A stretch of DNA of 25,140 nucleotides from UBA6921 sp031363085 (GTDB lineage: Bacteria; Pseudomonadota; Gammaproteobacteria; SG8-11). Positions 8,901-15,174 of this stretch are shown here, piece after piece (the stretch's first letter is position 1; each line of letters starts with the position of its first letter). Under the pieces are notes generated by a model. The model saw only the letters and a list, made by a program, of their open reading frames with translations, searched no databases and had not been told where the DNA came from. Made by a program: the position numbers and the translations under genes. The stretch lies in NCBI GenBank assembly GCA_031363085.1, contig JANLTU010000084.1, positions 1 through 25,140 of the forward strand, read 5' to 3'.

Positions 8901-9079
8901 ACTTCGGGGGCTTGACCGGGGAACGGCGTCTTGATAATGACCTGCACGTCGGATAAATCCGGAATTGCATCCAACGGCGTGTTTTTTACCGCGTAAATAC
9001 CCCAGGCGCAAAACATCAGGGTACACAACAGTACGAGGGGCCGGTTCTTGATGGACCAACGGATGAGTTTTGCAATCAT
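5981..9079 (-). CDS. cusA: CusA-type Cu(I)/Ag(I) efflux RND transporter
   Basis: 1032 residues, the normal length for heavy-metal RND pumps. The inner-membrane proton antiporter works with CusB and CusC to expel Cu(I)/Ag(I) from the periplasm or cytoplasm. The transmembrane proton-relay motif GAMVDAAIVMIENAHK puts Asp405 and Glu412 at the same numbers as in E. coli CusA. The three methionines known to bind Cu(I) in E. coli (573, 623, 672) are present as Met566 (LLYMP), Met616 (PLSMFETTIQ) and Met665 (RIDMLATG), with identical spacing. That identifies the monovalent-metal (HME4/CusA) group rather than CzcA. The two large periplasmic loops and twelve membrane helices are intact. Start is ATG 9079, 67 bp after cusB, with only a weak ribosome binding site. 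Confidence 0.97.
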   Translation of the reverse strand: MIAKLIRWSIKNRPLVLLCTLMFCAWGIYAVKNTPLDAIPDLSDVQVIIKTPFPGQAPEVVEDQITYPITTSMLSVPGAVAVRGYSMFGDSYVYVIFKDGTDIYWARSRVLEFLNQVTGRLPSEARPTLGPDATGVGWIYEYALVDRTGKHDLGQLRSLQDWFLKYELQTVPGVAEVATVGGMVKQYQVVLTPEKLRAYSIPISEVAEAVRRANQDVGGSVIELAEAEYMVRAKGYIRGVEDLRQIPVGLSDTGVPVSLGDVASIRIGPQLRRGVVDLDGEGEVVGGIIVMRWGENAQTTISAVEKKLNELKRSLPLGVEIVETYDRAGLIERAVDNLQDKLLEEFVVVTLVCGIFLFHLRSALVAIVILPLGILISFIIMHWQGINANIMSLGGIAIAIGAMVDAAIVMIENAHKHMEREKPNDDNRWLIMQRAAVEVGPALFFSLLIITLSFLPVFTLEAQEGKLFAPLAFTKTYAMAAAAGLSVTVMPVLMGYFIRGHVLPEHKNLLSRFLIALYLPVIRVVLRHPYVVIVLSALLVLSILYPLSWLGSEFMPELDEGDLLYMPTTFEAVSIGKATEILQVTDRLIKTLPEVHSVFGKAGRADSATDPAPLSMFETTIQLKPREQWRPGMTIDKIKSALDDLVKFPGLTNAWVMPIKTRIDMLATGIKTPLGIKVAGADLKTIQGIGEDIEQVVRTIPGAASVFSERVAGGRYINIEINRRAAARFGLNIADVQEVISMAVGGDNVTTTVEGLERYPVNIRYPQEVRDSPAKLADLPIITRGGPRIPLGQVAHITIGDGPGMVRSENARLNGWIYVDIRNRDLGSFVAEAQKRVAEQVRLPAGYSIGWSGQYEYLLRAEQRLRYVVPLTLVIILLLLFINFSNFAESLMVMGAVPLALVGAFWLIYLLDYHLSIAVGVGMIALAGVAAEFGVVMLVYLDHAVERRNPTNLAELYAAVIEGAVLRVRPKAMTAAVILAGLLPIMLGSGTGSEVMRRIAAPMLGGMITAPLVSMVLIPVLYVLWKKRDYAK

Positions 9080-9146
9080 GGTCTATGCGGGTAGTGGGGA
9101 ATACGTGCGCCACCCATCTACCGTATTCTGTCTACGCACGCAGCGC

Positions 9147-10589
9147 TTAATTTCCATTCATGCGCATCAACGACGCACGTAAGCTGCTCTCGGAATCGAG
9201 CAGGAACTGACTTGACACCACCACCTCGGCACCTTCGTCCAACCCTTCGAGAATTTCAATGCGGTCAGCCGTCTCGACACCGACCCGTACGCGCGCCGGT
9301 TTAAATTTTCCAGCGCCTAAAGATAAAATAATCCGGTTGCTGTTACCGGTGCGAATCACCGCTTCGCGCGCTACGCTGATCGCTTCCGGTCGGGGTGAGG
9401 CAAACAAGTTAACGTCAGCATACATATTCGGTTTGAGCGCCTCGTCGGGGTTGCTGAACACCACTCGCACCATCAAGCTGCGTGTCTTGGGGTCGATGCT
9501 CGGATAAATATAATCCACCGTTCCCTCCCACAGCCGGTCGGGGAATGACGCCAGCGTGGCCTCCGCTTTATTACCGATCTGCACCCAGTCGGCCTGGCGC
9601 TCAAACACATTGATGATCAGCCAGACGTGGGATAAATCCACCAGATTAATAATCGGCGCGGCCGGTTCGACATAGCTACCTTCGCGCACGGCCAGCTCAG
9701 ACACCACACCGTCTTGCGGTGAAAATATTCTGACAATACGTTCAACGCGGTGCGTGCGTTCCAGTAGTTGCACCTGTTCCAGAGAAATGCCCAACGAGGT
9801 CAAGCGCCCGAACGAGGCAGCGATCAAATCTTCATTGCCGGCATTCAGTGCGGCCACAAATTCATCTTGCGCATTCACCAACTTGGGCGAATAAACTTCG
9901 AACAACAGATCGCCCCGCTTGACACGGGTGCCGACGGTTCGCACCGCTAGATGATCGATCCACCCCTCGGCGCGTAAGCTAACAGTTTTGATGCGGCTAT
10001 CGTCGTAGGCAATGTAGCCGACGCTGTCGATGCGCCGAAATAAAGTGCCCCGCTTAACCTGTTCGGTGCGTACTCCCAGCATATTCAGCACCCCGGGAGC
10101 CACCGTCACGGTGGCTTCGGCATCGTTGTTGCCAGCACTGTTTAATAACACCAGCTTCATGCCGCAAATCGGGCAAAAGGCTTCAGGATCGGTGGAGGTG
10201 ACCTGCGAGTGCATCGGGCACACATAGGTGGGATCGAGATGCTTTTTGGCGTGATCGATGGCGGTTTCGCGCCGCGTACTCGCTACGTTAGCGGTGTTAT
10301 CGCTCACCGAGTTAGCGGCGTTGTCGCTCACCAACATGGTCTGCGGACTTGCCTTGGATTTGGCACGCGTAATTTCGCCGCTTACCGGTGGGGCAGCCTT
10401 GGCGCTGAGGTTGGTGTCGGCCTTCAGAACGTAATAGCGAAACCCGATCGCGATGGCCAACAGCATGATGGCGAGAAACACCTGCTTTTGCACGGTGGCA
10501 AGCAAACGCACTAGCACGGGCTGAGCATGCTGCGTCGCACCCTCTACCATCGTCCATAACTTGTAGCGTGTGCGTTCGCCCGTACTCAC
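9147..10589 (-). CDS. cusB: CusB-type membrane fusion protein with heavy-metal-binding domain
   Basis: 480 residues from a GTG at 10589 that overlaps the cusC stop by four bases (GTGA), with AGGAG seven bases upstream. One N-terminal membrane segment (residues about 35-54) anchors it. A linker follows, then a heavy-metal-binding domain, YVCPMHSQ...FCPICGMKLV (C124, M126, H127, C139, C142, M144). The rest is the periplasmic adaptor: lipoyl/barrel-sandwich halves around SLRAEGWIDHLAVRTVGTRV and GVVSELAVREGSYVEPAAPI (given in part), a helical hairpin, and a beta-barrel near ASFPDRLWEGTVDYIYP. It bridges CusA and CusC and accepts copper from CusF. The linker contains a short duplicated segment (see repeat). 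Confidence 0.95.
   Translation of the reverse strand: MSTGERTRYKLWTMVEGATQHAQPVLVRLLATVQKQVFLAIMLLAIAIGFRYYVLKADTNLSAKAAPPVSGEITRAKSKASPQTMLVSDNAANSVSDNTANVASTRRETAIDHAKKHLDPTYVCPMHSQVTSTDPEAFCPICGMKLVLLNSAGNNDAEATVTVAPGVLNMLGVRTEQVKRGTLFRRIDSVGYIAYDDSRIKTVSLRAEGWIDHLAVRTVGTRVKRGDLLFEVYSPKLVNAQDEFVAALNAGNEDLIAASFGRLTSLGISLEQVQLLERTHRVERIVRIFSPQDGVVSELAVREGSYVEPAAPIINLVDLSHVWLIINVFERQADWVQIGNKAEATLASFPDRLWEGTVDYIYPSIDPKTRSLMVRVVFSNPDEALKPNMYADVNLFASPRPEAISVAREAVIRTGNSNRIILSLGAGKFKPARVRVGVETADRIEILEGLDEGAEVVVSSQFLLDSESSLRASLMRMNGN
10287..10334 (-). repeat. 24-bp tandem duplication inside cusB
   Basis: Two adjacent 24-base units (10287-10310 and 10311-10334) differ at three positions and keep the reading frame. 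They encode the linker SDNAANSV / SDNTANVA between the membrane anchor and the metal-binding domain of CusB. A recent in-frame duplication lengthening a flexible linker is the simplest explanation. Confidence 0.8.
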
Positions 10590-11974
10590 TCATTGTCTCC
10601 TGACAAATACAATAAATTTACCTGCGCTTTGGCGCGCTCGACTAACAACTGTAACGCGTCTAGTTTACTCTCCAATTCTTTCTGACGCGCACGCATCAAC
10701 TGACTGAAATCTGCCACTCGCGCTTGGTACGCGTGGAGCGCCGCAAGGGCATTTTGTGCCGCCTGCGGTAGAATCAATTCGCGATAAAACGTTATGCGCT
10801 CGTCGAGCCGTTTGCTGGTTACGGCCTCTTGATCGAAACTACGCTTGAGGTCACGACGCTGATCTGCAAGCAAAAACAGAGCTGAATTATAGTCTTTTTC
10901 ACTGCCGGCCAGCCAGCGATCCTGTAAGTTTTTTCGGGCAAACGGGATATCCACTGTCACCAAGGCTGCCAGAGCATCGCTGCCCAGTCCACCATCTTTT
11001 GAATACGACCACATCGTTTCAACTTCCCACATCCATTCGGGCGTGGCGCGTGCGCGCGCCACTTCCACGCCTTCTTTGGCGGCGTCGGCATCGAGCTTCA
11101 TGATCTGCAACATCGGTACCCGATCCAGCCCTTGCTCAATCTTCGCAAGCTCGGCGGCCACCGGCAGGTCAATGGAGTTCATCGCCAACTCACGATTCGT
11201 CATGCTCTGACCGGTCCAGCGCGTCAACTCCACCAACGCGGTTTCGCGCGCCGTCTCGACCTGGCTGGTTTTGTCCTTAAGCAAGCTCAGTTCGATCTGC
11301 GCCTGCAACACGTCACCTTGGTTGCCGCTGCCGGTGCGGTATTGGCTTTGCGCGATTTCCACCAGTTGGGCGAGCACTTTGCGCGTCTGGCGCAGAATAA
11401 TCAGCGTGTGATGTTGCAGGTAAATATCCAGCCACGCCTTGCGCGTTTCACGCACCGCCAGCAATTTCTGCTGCGCGGCGCGGGCCGTCTGCACTTTGCC
11501 CATCAATTCCAATTGCGCGCTTTCATGCTCGCGACGCGGCAGTGGCGTCATCGCCTGCTGCAGGCCCACGACCATTTTGACTGCATTCGGGCCGTTGTCG
11601 GCGGCGCGCGTGGGGTATTCGCTGATACCAAATTTCAATTTCGGATCAGCCCGGCGGATCGCGGCTTCCGACTGCTCATCCAGGGAACCGGCTTTCTCGC
11701 GCAAGGCTTTGAACACCACATCATTATCCTGCGCCAAACGTTCGGCTTCGCCGAGCGTCAACCCGCTTGCGGCGGATGCGGCGCGCGGACTTGCCGACGG
11801 CGTGCGTGACTTGGACGGTGTGGGTATGGGTGGTTCAGCGCGCGTAGCCGCCTCGTCGGCTTCCAGCAGTTTTAAAACCGCCTCGTCGGTATCCGCCGCC
11901 TGCACCGGCAGACTCAACAGCACCGCCACACCCCAGCAAAAGACCCAACCATGTTCATGCGTTATACGTCTCAC
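10586..11974 (-). CDS. cusC: CusC-type TolC-family outer-membrane efflux protein
   Basis: 462 residues from a GTG at 11974, placed four to five bases after AAGGAGGG. A Sec signal ends near LPVQA-ADTD. There is no lipobox cysteine, so unlike E. coli CusC it is probably not a lipoprotein. A Ser/Pro/Ala-rich spacer (residues about 45-70) leads to the two OEP repeats: the first around LTLGEAERLAQDND and the second around DAAKEGVEVARARATPEW, each with long helices forming the periplasmic tunnel (YRTGSGNQGDVLQAQIELSL is the typical TolC segment). It supplies the outer-membrane duct of the CusCBA pump. It is translationally coupled to cusB by a 4-base overlap and separated from cusF by a hairpin. 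Confidence 0.93.
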   Translation of the reverse strand: MRRITHEHGWVFCWGVAVLLSLPVQAADTDEAVLKLLEADEAATRAEPPIPTPSKSRTPSASPRAASAASGLTLGEAERLAQDNDVVFKALREKAGSLDEQSEAAIRRADPKLKFGISEYPTRAADNGPNAVKMVVGLQQAMTPLPRREHESAQLELMGKVQTARAAQQKLLAVRETRKAWLDIYLQHHTLIILRQTRKVLAQLVEIAQSQYRTGSGNQGDVLQAQIELSLLKDKTSQVETARETALVELTRWTGQSMTNRELAMNSIDLPVAAELAKIEQGLDRVPMLQIMKLDADAAKEGVEVARARATPEWMWEVETMWSYSKDGGLGSDALAALVTVDIPFARKNLQDRWLAGSEKDYNSALFLLADQRRDLKRSFDQEAVTSKRLDERITFYRELILPQAAQNALAALHAYQARVADFSQLMRARQKELESKLDALQLLVERAKAQVNLLYLSGDNE

Positions 11975-12005
11975 ACACCCTCCTTACACCCAACTACAAA
12001 TAACA

Positions 12006-12037
12006 ATGCCGTGTCGCATAATCATGCGACACGGCAT
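12006..12037 (-). promoter_or_regulatory. Perfect 14-bp stem-loop between cusF and cusC
   Basis: ATGCCGTGTCGCAT (12006-12019), loop AATC, then ATGCGACACGGCAT form a perfect GC-rich 14-bp stem. It sits 31 bases after the cusF stop and 32 bases ahead of the cusC start. On the minus strand it is followed by TGTTATTTG, a weak U-rich stretch. A partial terminator or 3'-stabiliser giving more cusF than cusCBA transcript would fit. Confidence 0.7.
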
Positions 12038-12067
12038 CAATGACAACAACACACTTGCAAATGGAGG

Positions 12068-12370
12068 TTACTTATTCGCCGTTGTTGCCGGCTCCAGGTC
12101 AGAGACCACCAAGTGACCCTGGCTATCTTTGGTCAAGGTAAATCTGATCTTGCTCCCAGCCTTCACATTATCCAGCATTGCCGGATCCAGCACAGAAAAG
12201 TCCATGGTCATTCCCCCCATCAAACCAGGGACCGCTCCATGCGTAATATTGAGTTTATTTTCTTTAGTCTTGACCGCATTTACCACGCCCTCAGCACTAA
12301 AAGTATCGGCTGCCAACACAGAGGCCCAGGCAAATGATGCAGCAATGGCCAACGCAATTACCCTCGACAT
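12068..12370 (-). CDS. cusF: CusF-like periplasmic copper-binding chaperone
   Basis: 100 residues from ATG 12370, preceded by TTGGAGGG seven bases upstream. A signal peptide (SRVIALAIAASFAWASVLA) leads to a small OB-fold domain of the CusF family: AEGVVNAVKTKENKLNITHG, GGMTMDFSVLDPAML and GSKIRFTLTKDSQGHLVV (quoted separately). In E. coli CusF, Cu(I)/Ag(I) is held by His36, Met47 and Met49 and capped by Trp44. Here His44, Met54 and Met56 correspond, but the Trp position is Met51, so the cation-pi cap is replaced by a possible third sulfur ligand. It should shuttle copper to CusB. It heads the cusFCBA transcript from the promoter at 12449-12476. Confidence 0.92.
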   Translation of the reverse strand: MSRVIALAIAASFAWASVLAADTFSAEGVVNAVKTKENKLNITHGAVPGLMGGMTMDFSVLDPAMLDNVKAGSKIRFTLTKDSQGHLVVSDLEPATTANK

Positions 12371-12425
12371 TGAAATACCCTCCAAACGTTTTAGGACTGC
12401 CACTTAACAGTTAAAGCTATTTACG

Positions 12426-12441
12426 CGCATTAGTTAATGCG
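12426..12441 (-). promoter_or_regulatory. Inverted repeat overlapping the predicted cusF transcription start
   Basis: CGCATTA-GT-TAATGCG is a perfect 7-bp inverted repeat. It begins at about +1 of the predicted cusF promoter and ends 56 bases before the start codon. Its size and symmetry fit a repressor operator, or it may form a short 5' hairpin. It does not match the CueR/CusR/CopY boxes I know, and no regulator gene is nearby. Confidence 0.45.
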
Positions 12442-12448
12442 GGCTGAA

Positions 12449-12476
12449 ATTATCGCACCATGCGTTCAATTGTCTT
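12449..12476 (-). promoter_or_regulatory. Predicted sigma-70-type promoter of cusF
   Basis: Read on the minus strand: -35 AAGACA (12471-12476), 16-base spacer, -10 GATAAT (12449-12454, five of six consensus bases). Transcription would start near 12442, about 70 bases ahead of the cusF start codon. Confidence 0.5.
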
Positions 12477-12501
12477 CTGGCCGACAAAATTGAGCTCTAC
12501 A

Positions 12502-12520
12502 CGCGTGTCTTTAGCACGCG
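12502..12520 (-). terminator. Possible stem-loop terminator upstream of cusF
   Basis: CGCGTG (12502-12507) and CACGCG (12515-12520) pair around a 7-base loop. On the minus strand the stem is followed by a region ending in CAATTTTG. It could end transcripts coming from the second CusF-like gene before the cusF promoter. The stem is short, so this is tentative. An overlapping 10-bp palindrome ACACGCGTGT is at 12499-12508. Confidence 0.3.
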
Positions 12521-12530
12521 CCTCTCATCG

Positions 12531-12731
12531 TTAAGCAAACATTAATCGAAGGACAATGTTAGTGATGACAGCATCAATCTGATCGATCATTGCGCAGTGC
12601 GATGAGGTACTGCTCGGATTTTTGAGCGCCTGCTCAATGCACTCGCCAATGTGTTCTTGAATAGACTCTGACCACACACACAAACCGGCGGGGACGTGCT
12701 CATCCGTGCTTTTGACATGCACGCCTGACAC
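12531..12731 (-). CDS. Possible small ORF between the two CusF-like genes
   Basis: A 66-codon frame from GTG 12731 to TAA 12531. It reads like ordinary protein in its second half (SIQEHIGECIEQALKNPSS, then MIDQIDAVITNIVLRLMFA), with a probable helix-loop-helix pattern and four cysteines/histidines. There is no ATG and no Shine-Dalgarno before the GTG, and an overlapping frame from 12820 is also open. No family is recognised. It fills most of the 400-bp stretch 12371-12770, which otherwise holds only the cusF promoter region. It may be a real small gene, a remnant or chance. Confidence 0.25.
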   Translation of the reverse strand: MSGVHVKSTDEHVPAGLCVWSESIQEHIGECIEQALKNPSSTSSHCAMIDQIDAVITNIVLRLMFA

Positions 12732-12770
12732 CGACCCGCTACAGCGCGACCGGCAAGATTGCAGTTACTG

Positions 12771-13088
12771 TTACTTTTTTTTCGGCAACAACTTCGGTGC
12801 CCCCAGAATGACAACTTCAAAATCGGTAATCACTAATGCGCCGCTCGATTCCCGGCTGACGCTGAAGGTAATTTTGCTGCCCACTTGAACTTCCTCCAAC
12901 ATCCCGGGATCAAGCACGGCATAGTCACGCGTGGTCTCGCCCGTTAAACCGCTGACAGCACTCTGCGTGATGTTAATTTTTTGCTCCTTGATATTGACGG
13001 TGTTTACCGTTCCCTCGACGGTAAATTCTTCGGCCGCTTGCACAGCACTGCCCAGCGACAGGGCAAACACGAGCATTGCTCTGAACAT
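12771..13088 (-). CDS. CusF-fold protein lacking all metal ligands
   Basis: 105 residues from ATG 13088, with GGGAGGAA five bases upstream. A signal peptide (MFRAMLVFALSLGSAVQA) precedes a CusF-type domain clearly related to the neighbouring CusF: compare TVEGTVNTVNIKEQKINIT and YAVLDPGMLEEVQVGSKITF (quoted in part) with its counterpart. The four ligand positions of that paralogue (His44, Met51, Met54, Met56) are Gln42, Thr49, Thr52 and Arg54 here, so it cannot bind copper the CusF way. The frame is intact, the signal peptide and ribosome site are good, and it ends in LLPKKK. It is therefore probably a functional protein with a changed role, such as a regulator, decoy or different ligand binder, rather than a pseudogene. 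It has its own promoter at 13143-13171. Confidence 0.85.
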   Translation of the reverse strand: MFRAMLVFALSLGSAVQAAEEFTVEGTVNTVNIKEQKINITQSAVSGLTGETTRDYAVLDPGMLEEVQVGSKITFSVSRESSGALVITDFEVVILGAPKLLPKKK

Positions 13089-13142
13089 GTCATTTCCTCC
13101 CACTCCCACTTAACCATTGGATTTTTATTTACAACTCGGGTA

Positions 13143-13171
13143 GTTATGCATCGGCGTTGAGCCAAGGTCAA
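13143..13171 (-). promoter_or_regulatory. Predicted sigma-70-type promoter of the second CusF-like gene
   Basis: Read on the minus strand: -35 TTGACC (13166-13171, five of six), 17-base spacer, -10 CATAAC (13143-13148, four of six). It lies about 55 bases ahead of the ATG at 13088 and downstream of the porin-like gene's stop. A CCTTGG element overlaps the -35 but there is no full MerR-family dyad. Confidence 0.5.
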
Positions 13172-13238
13172 GATCGAAAGGCACGGGCGCAAGACAACAT
13201 CTGACGCCTCACCAAGTGTTGACTCCTTGGCGAGCACC

Positions 13239-14342
13239 CTAGGGAATCAGGAATTCCCATTGCACCACGACGCGCGTTTCATCCACGCTGATCGTATTGC
13301 GCTGCCGGTCGACTTCAAATTTCAGCGCATTGCTGTCGTCGACATCCATGCGCACGGCCAGCAGGTTCTGGCGATATTTCTCGCGCTGGAGAATTTTGAA
13401 ATATTCATCGTCGGCTTCAAACGACACATTCTCGTGGCGATAAACGACCTTACAGTCTTCGGTCAGGCGGTAGCCGAACTGCGCAAAATAGGCGCTGGCG
13501 GAATGCTTTTTTGCAGTGCCGGTTTTATTTTCGTTCGAAAAACGATACGCCTCGGCCAGCACATCGAATTTGTTCATTTCTAATTTCACGTCCACAGCGA
13601 AAATTCTTTGCGCCACCAGCGTGCCGCCGTACGCCACGCCCTGGGCCTGCGCCTTGCCCGCTTCCGGAATGTGATTGAATACCGTGCTGACACCCAGCTT
13701 GACACTGGAATTTTCCGGTTCAATTCCCAAACGCAGCGCCACCGCCTTGGACGGGTTCGGATCGCCACTGTTGTTGACTTCCAACGCGCGACTGGCCGTC
13801 GGATGATCCGTGTTGATCGACGTACCGTTACCCACCGCAAGGTCGTAACCCACAGACACATGACCGGCGTCGAACTTTCCGTTCGCCATCAGCCCTACGG
13901 TGTGGGTCGGCAAAATGGCGCCGGCGCCATCTTCGAAATCGAGAAATCGCGGCCGGTCCACCGTGTCTTGCAACAGCGCGCCGTGGTGATAAACGTTGTT
14001 CCAAAACCCGATTGGCGTATGAAAACGCCCGGCGGCCAGCATAAATTTGTCGCTGAACGTGCGCGCCACGAACAAGCGCTCGACGTCGGTGACGATTTCG
14101 TTGCCCTTGCCCTCCATCACGTACTCGACAAACGCGCGCGTTTTGTCGCCGATTTGATGCGCGGCATACAAGTCGAATACGCCCAACATAAAGCCTTGTG
14201 GGGTTGCGTCCTGATTGCTCGACAGATAGCGGATGTTACCAAATGCGCCAAAGTCGACCGCCTGCACCGGAGCGCTCAACGCAATCAGCGCCACTGCGAC
14301 TGCGCCAAGCGAAGTGCGTTGTTGGTTAATAGTGTTGATCAT
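13239..14342 (-). CDS. Porin-like outer-membrane protein
   Basis: 367 residues. ATG 14342 is preferred because GGGAG lies six bases upstream; the in-frame ATG at 14348 would abut the box. A signal peptide (to SAPVQA-VDFG) is followed by beta-barrel sequence: FGAFGNIRYLSSN, LYAAHQIGDKTRAFVEYVME, AAGRFHTPIGFWN, and a terminal strand ETRVVVQWEFLIP. The AAGRF.TPIG..N segment is common in porins and OprO/OprP-like or DcaP-like channels. It follows, 60 bp downstream, a gene for a phosphate-binding-protein-like domain, so the pair probably works in uptake or sensing of an anion such as phosphate. That specificity is inference. Nothing here ties it directly to the adjacent copper genes except shared strand. 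Confidence 0.75.
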   Translation of the reverse strand: MINTINQQRTSLGAVAVALIALSAPVQAVDFGAFGNIRYLSSNQDATPQGFMLGVFDLYAAHQIGDKTRAFVEYVMEGKGNEIVTDVERLFVARTFSDKFMLAAGRFHTPIGFWNNVYHHGALLQDTVDRPRFLDFEDGAGAILPTHTVGLMANGKFDAGHVSVGYDLAVGNGTSINTDHPTASRALEVNNSGDPNPSKAVALRLGIEPENSSVKLGVSTVFNHIPEAGKAQAQGVAYGGTLVAQRIFAVDVKLEMNKFDVLAEAYRFSNENKTGTAKKHSASAYFAQFGYRLTEDCKVVYRHENVSFEADDEYFKILQREKYRQNLLAVRMDVDDSNALKFEVDRQRNTISVDETRVVVQWEFLIP

Positions 14343-14402
14343 GATCATCTCCCGAAATTCCGGCGCAGTTGAATTGCTCTGCCAGCAACAATGCCGACGC
14401 AC

Positions 14403-14837
14403 TCACTTGAATTTGAGCAGCACTTTAACGCTGCCATCGGTCGACGCACTGTCGATGTAACCGATGGCATCCGGATGGCTGGCGACCCACACCCGCACCG
14501 CCGCATCGTCGCCGAATGACAATGGCGCCTCGTCTTTGCCTGTGAAGGTTATGCGCGCCCAATACGCTTTTACTTGCTGCGGCGACTTGTCGAGCAAGCG
14601 TTTATAAAAATCGTCACGCGCTTTGCTGGCCGGGTTTTGATCCACCGGCCGCACCCGCGTGTTGTCCGCCAGATGTTTGATTTTTCCAAGCCAGATGTCC
14701 TTGACATTTTGCGCATCCAATTCATTCACCGGCAATTTAAGGTTCCCGATAACGACAATTTCAGCACGTGCCCCGACGGTTGCAAAAATCATCAGCAGCG
14801 CCAGTACCGGTCCGACGCGTTTCGATGTGCCAAGCAT
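14403..14837 (-). CDS. PstS-like periplasmic phosphate-binding-domain protein (small form)
   Basis: 144 residues from ATG 14837, supported by AAGGAGAA six bases upstream; the frame is open further to 14981 but without signals. A signal peptide (VGPVLALLMIFATVGARA) precedes EIVVIGNLKLPVNELDAQNV. The segment IWLGKIKHLADNTRVRPVDQ resembles the IF.G....W.DG..I.P..R part of PstS-type PBP-like domains, followed by FYKRLLDKSPQQVKAYWARI, FTGK and IGYID. At half the length of PstS it holds only one lobe-like region. Proteins of this size occur widely as 'phosphate ABC transporter substrate-binding protein' without a transporter. It is upstream of and co-oriented with the porin-like gene. No Pst permease or ATPase is present in the window. 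Confidence 0.8.
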   Translation of the reverse strand: MLGTSKRVGPVLALLMIFATVGARAEIVVIGNLKLPVNELDAQNVKDIWLGKIKHLADNTRVRPVDQNPASKARDDFYKRLLDKSPQQVKAYWARITFTGKDEAPLSFGDDAAVRVWVASHPDAIGYIDSASTDGSVKVLLKFK

Positions 14838-14943
14838 TGACTCTTCTCCTTGCATTTTATTCAAACACACCAGTCGCATGGCCACGTTAACGACGACGGT
14901 CTTAAAAACTTGAAAACCCAGCAGCGAAATGGGTGCACTCTCA

Positions 14944-15083
14944 AGAGCACTGCTATAAATCCAGAGTTCACCCAAATGCAAGGCGCGAAAATAAATTTCG
15001 CCGCGCGCATCGAGGTGTCATGTAAACAAAAAATTTCAGCAATGTGACAGTTGGGATGAAGTCTGGATTTATAGTAGTGCCCT
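14944..15083. repeat. 140-bp imperfect inverted-repeat element (MITE-like)
   Basis: The left end (14944-14965, containing CTATAAATCCAGA) is repeated inverted at the right end (15062-15083, TCTGGATTTATAG...) with 2 mismatches in 22. Similarity continues inward for roughly another 10-15 bases (TTCACCCAAA against TTCATCCCAA). The centre holds a second hairpin, GCGAAA-ATAAA-TTTCGC, nested between imperfect ATGC/GCAT-ended arms. No ORF is contained. It occupies the gap between the divergent PBP-like and J-domain-like genes and must carry or flank their promoters. A clear target-site duplication was not found, so transposition is inferred from symmetry only. Confidence 0.55.
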
Positions 15084-15174
15084 CATAAAGTGTTGGCGTC
15101 ACCAAAACGGCTTCCGCTAAAATACATGCTAGCCGTTCAACTCACCGATGCCTTGGCGCCAGGACGCACCCACC

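Noticed and set aside
9080..9146. Possible hairpins in the cusB-cusA gap (GAATAC/GTATTC, GGTAG/CTACC)
   Set aside because: The pairings are short and mutually exclusive; not strong enough to list as a feature.
11132..12116. Two long plus-strand frames (to 11809 and 12116) opposite cusC and cusF
   Set aside because: Antisense shadows of TolC-family and CusF genes; no start signals and no family resemblance.
13604..14372. Plus-strand frame of about 254 codons opposite the porin-like gene
   Set aside because: Arg/His/Val-rich shadow of the porin frame; the minus-strand product has a signal peptide and barrel pattern.
14820..14981. Upstream extension of the PBP-like gene to 14981
   Set aside because: The extension lacks a start signal, enters the inverted-repeat element, and would bury the clear signal peptide that begins at 14837.
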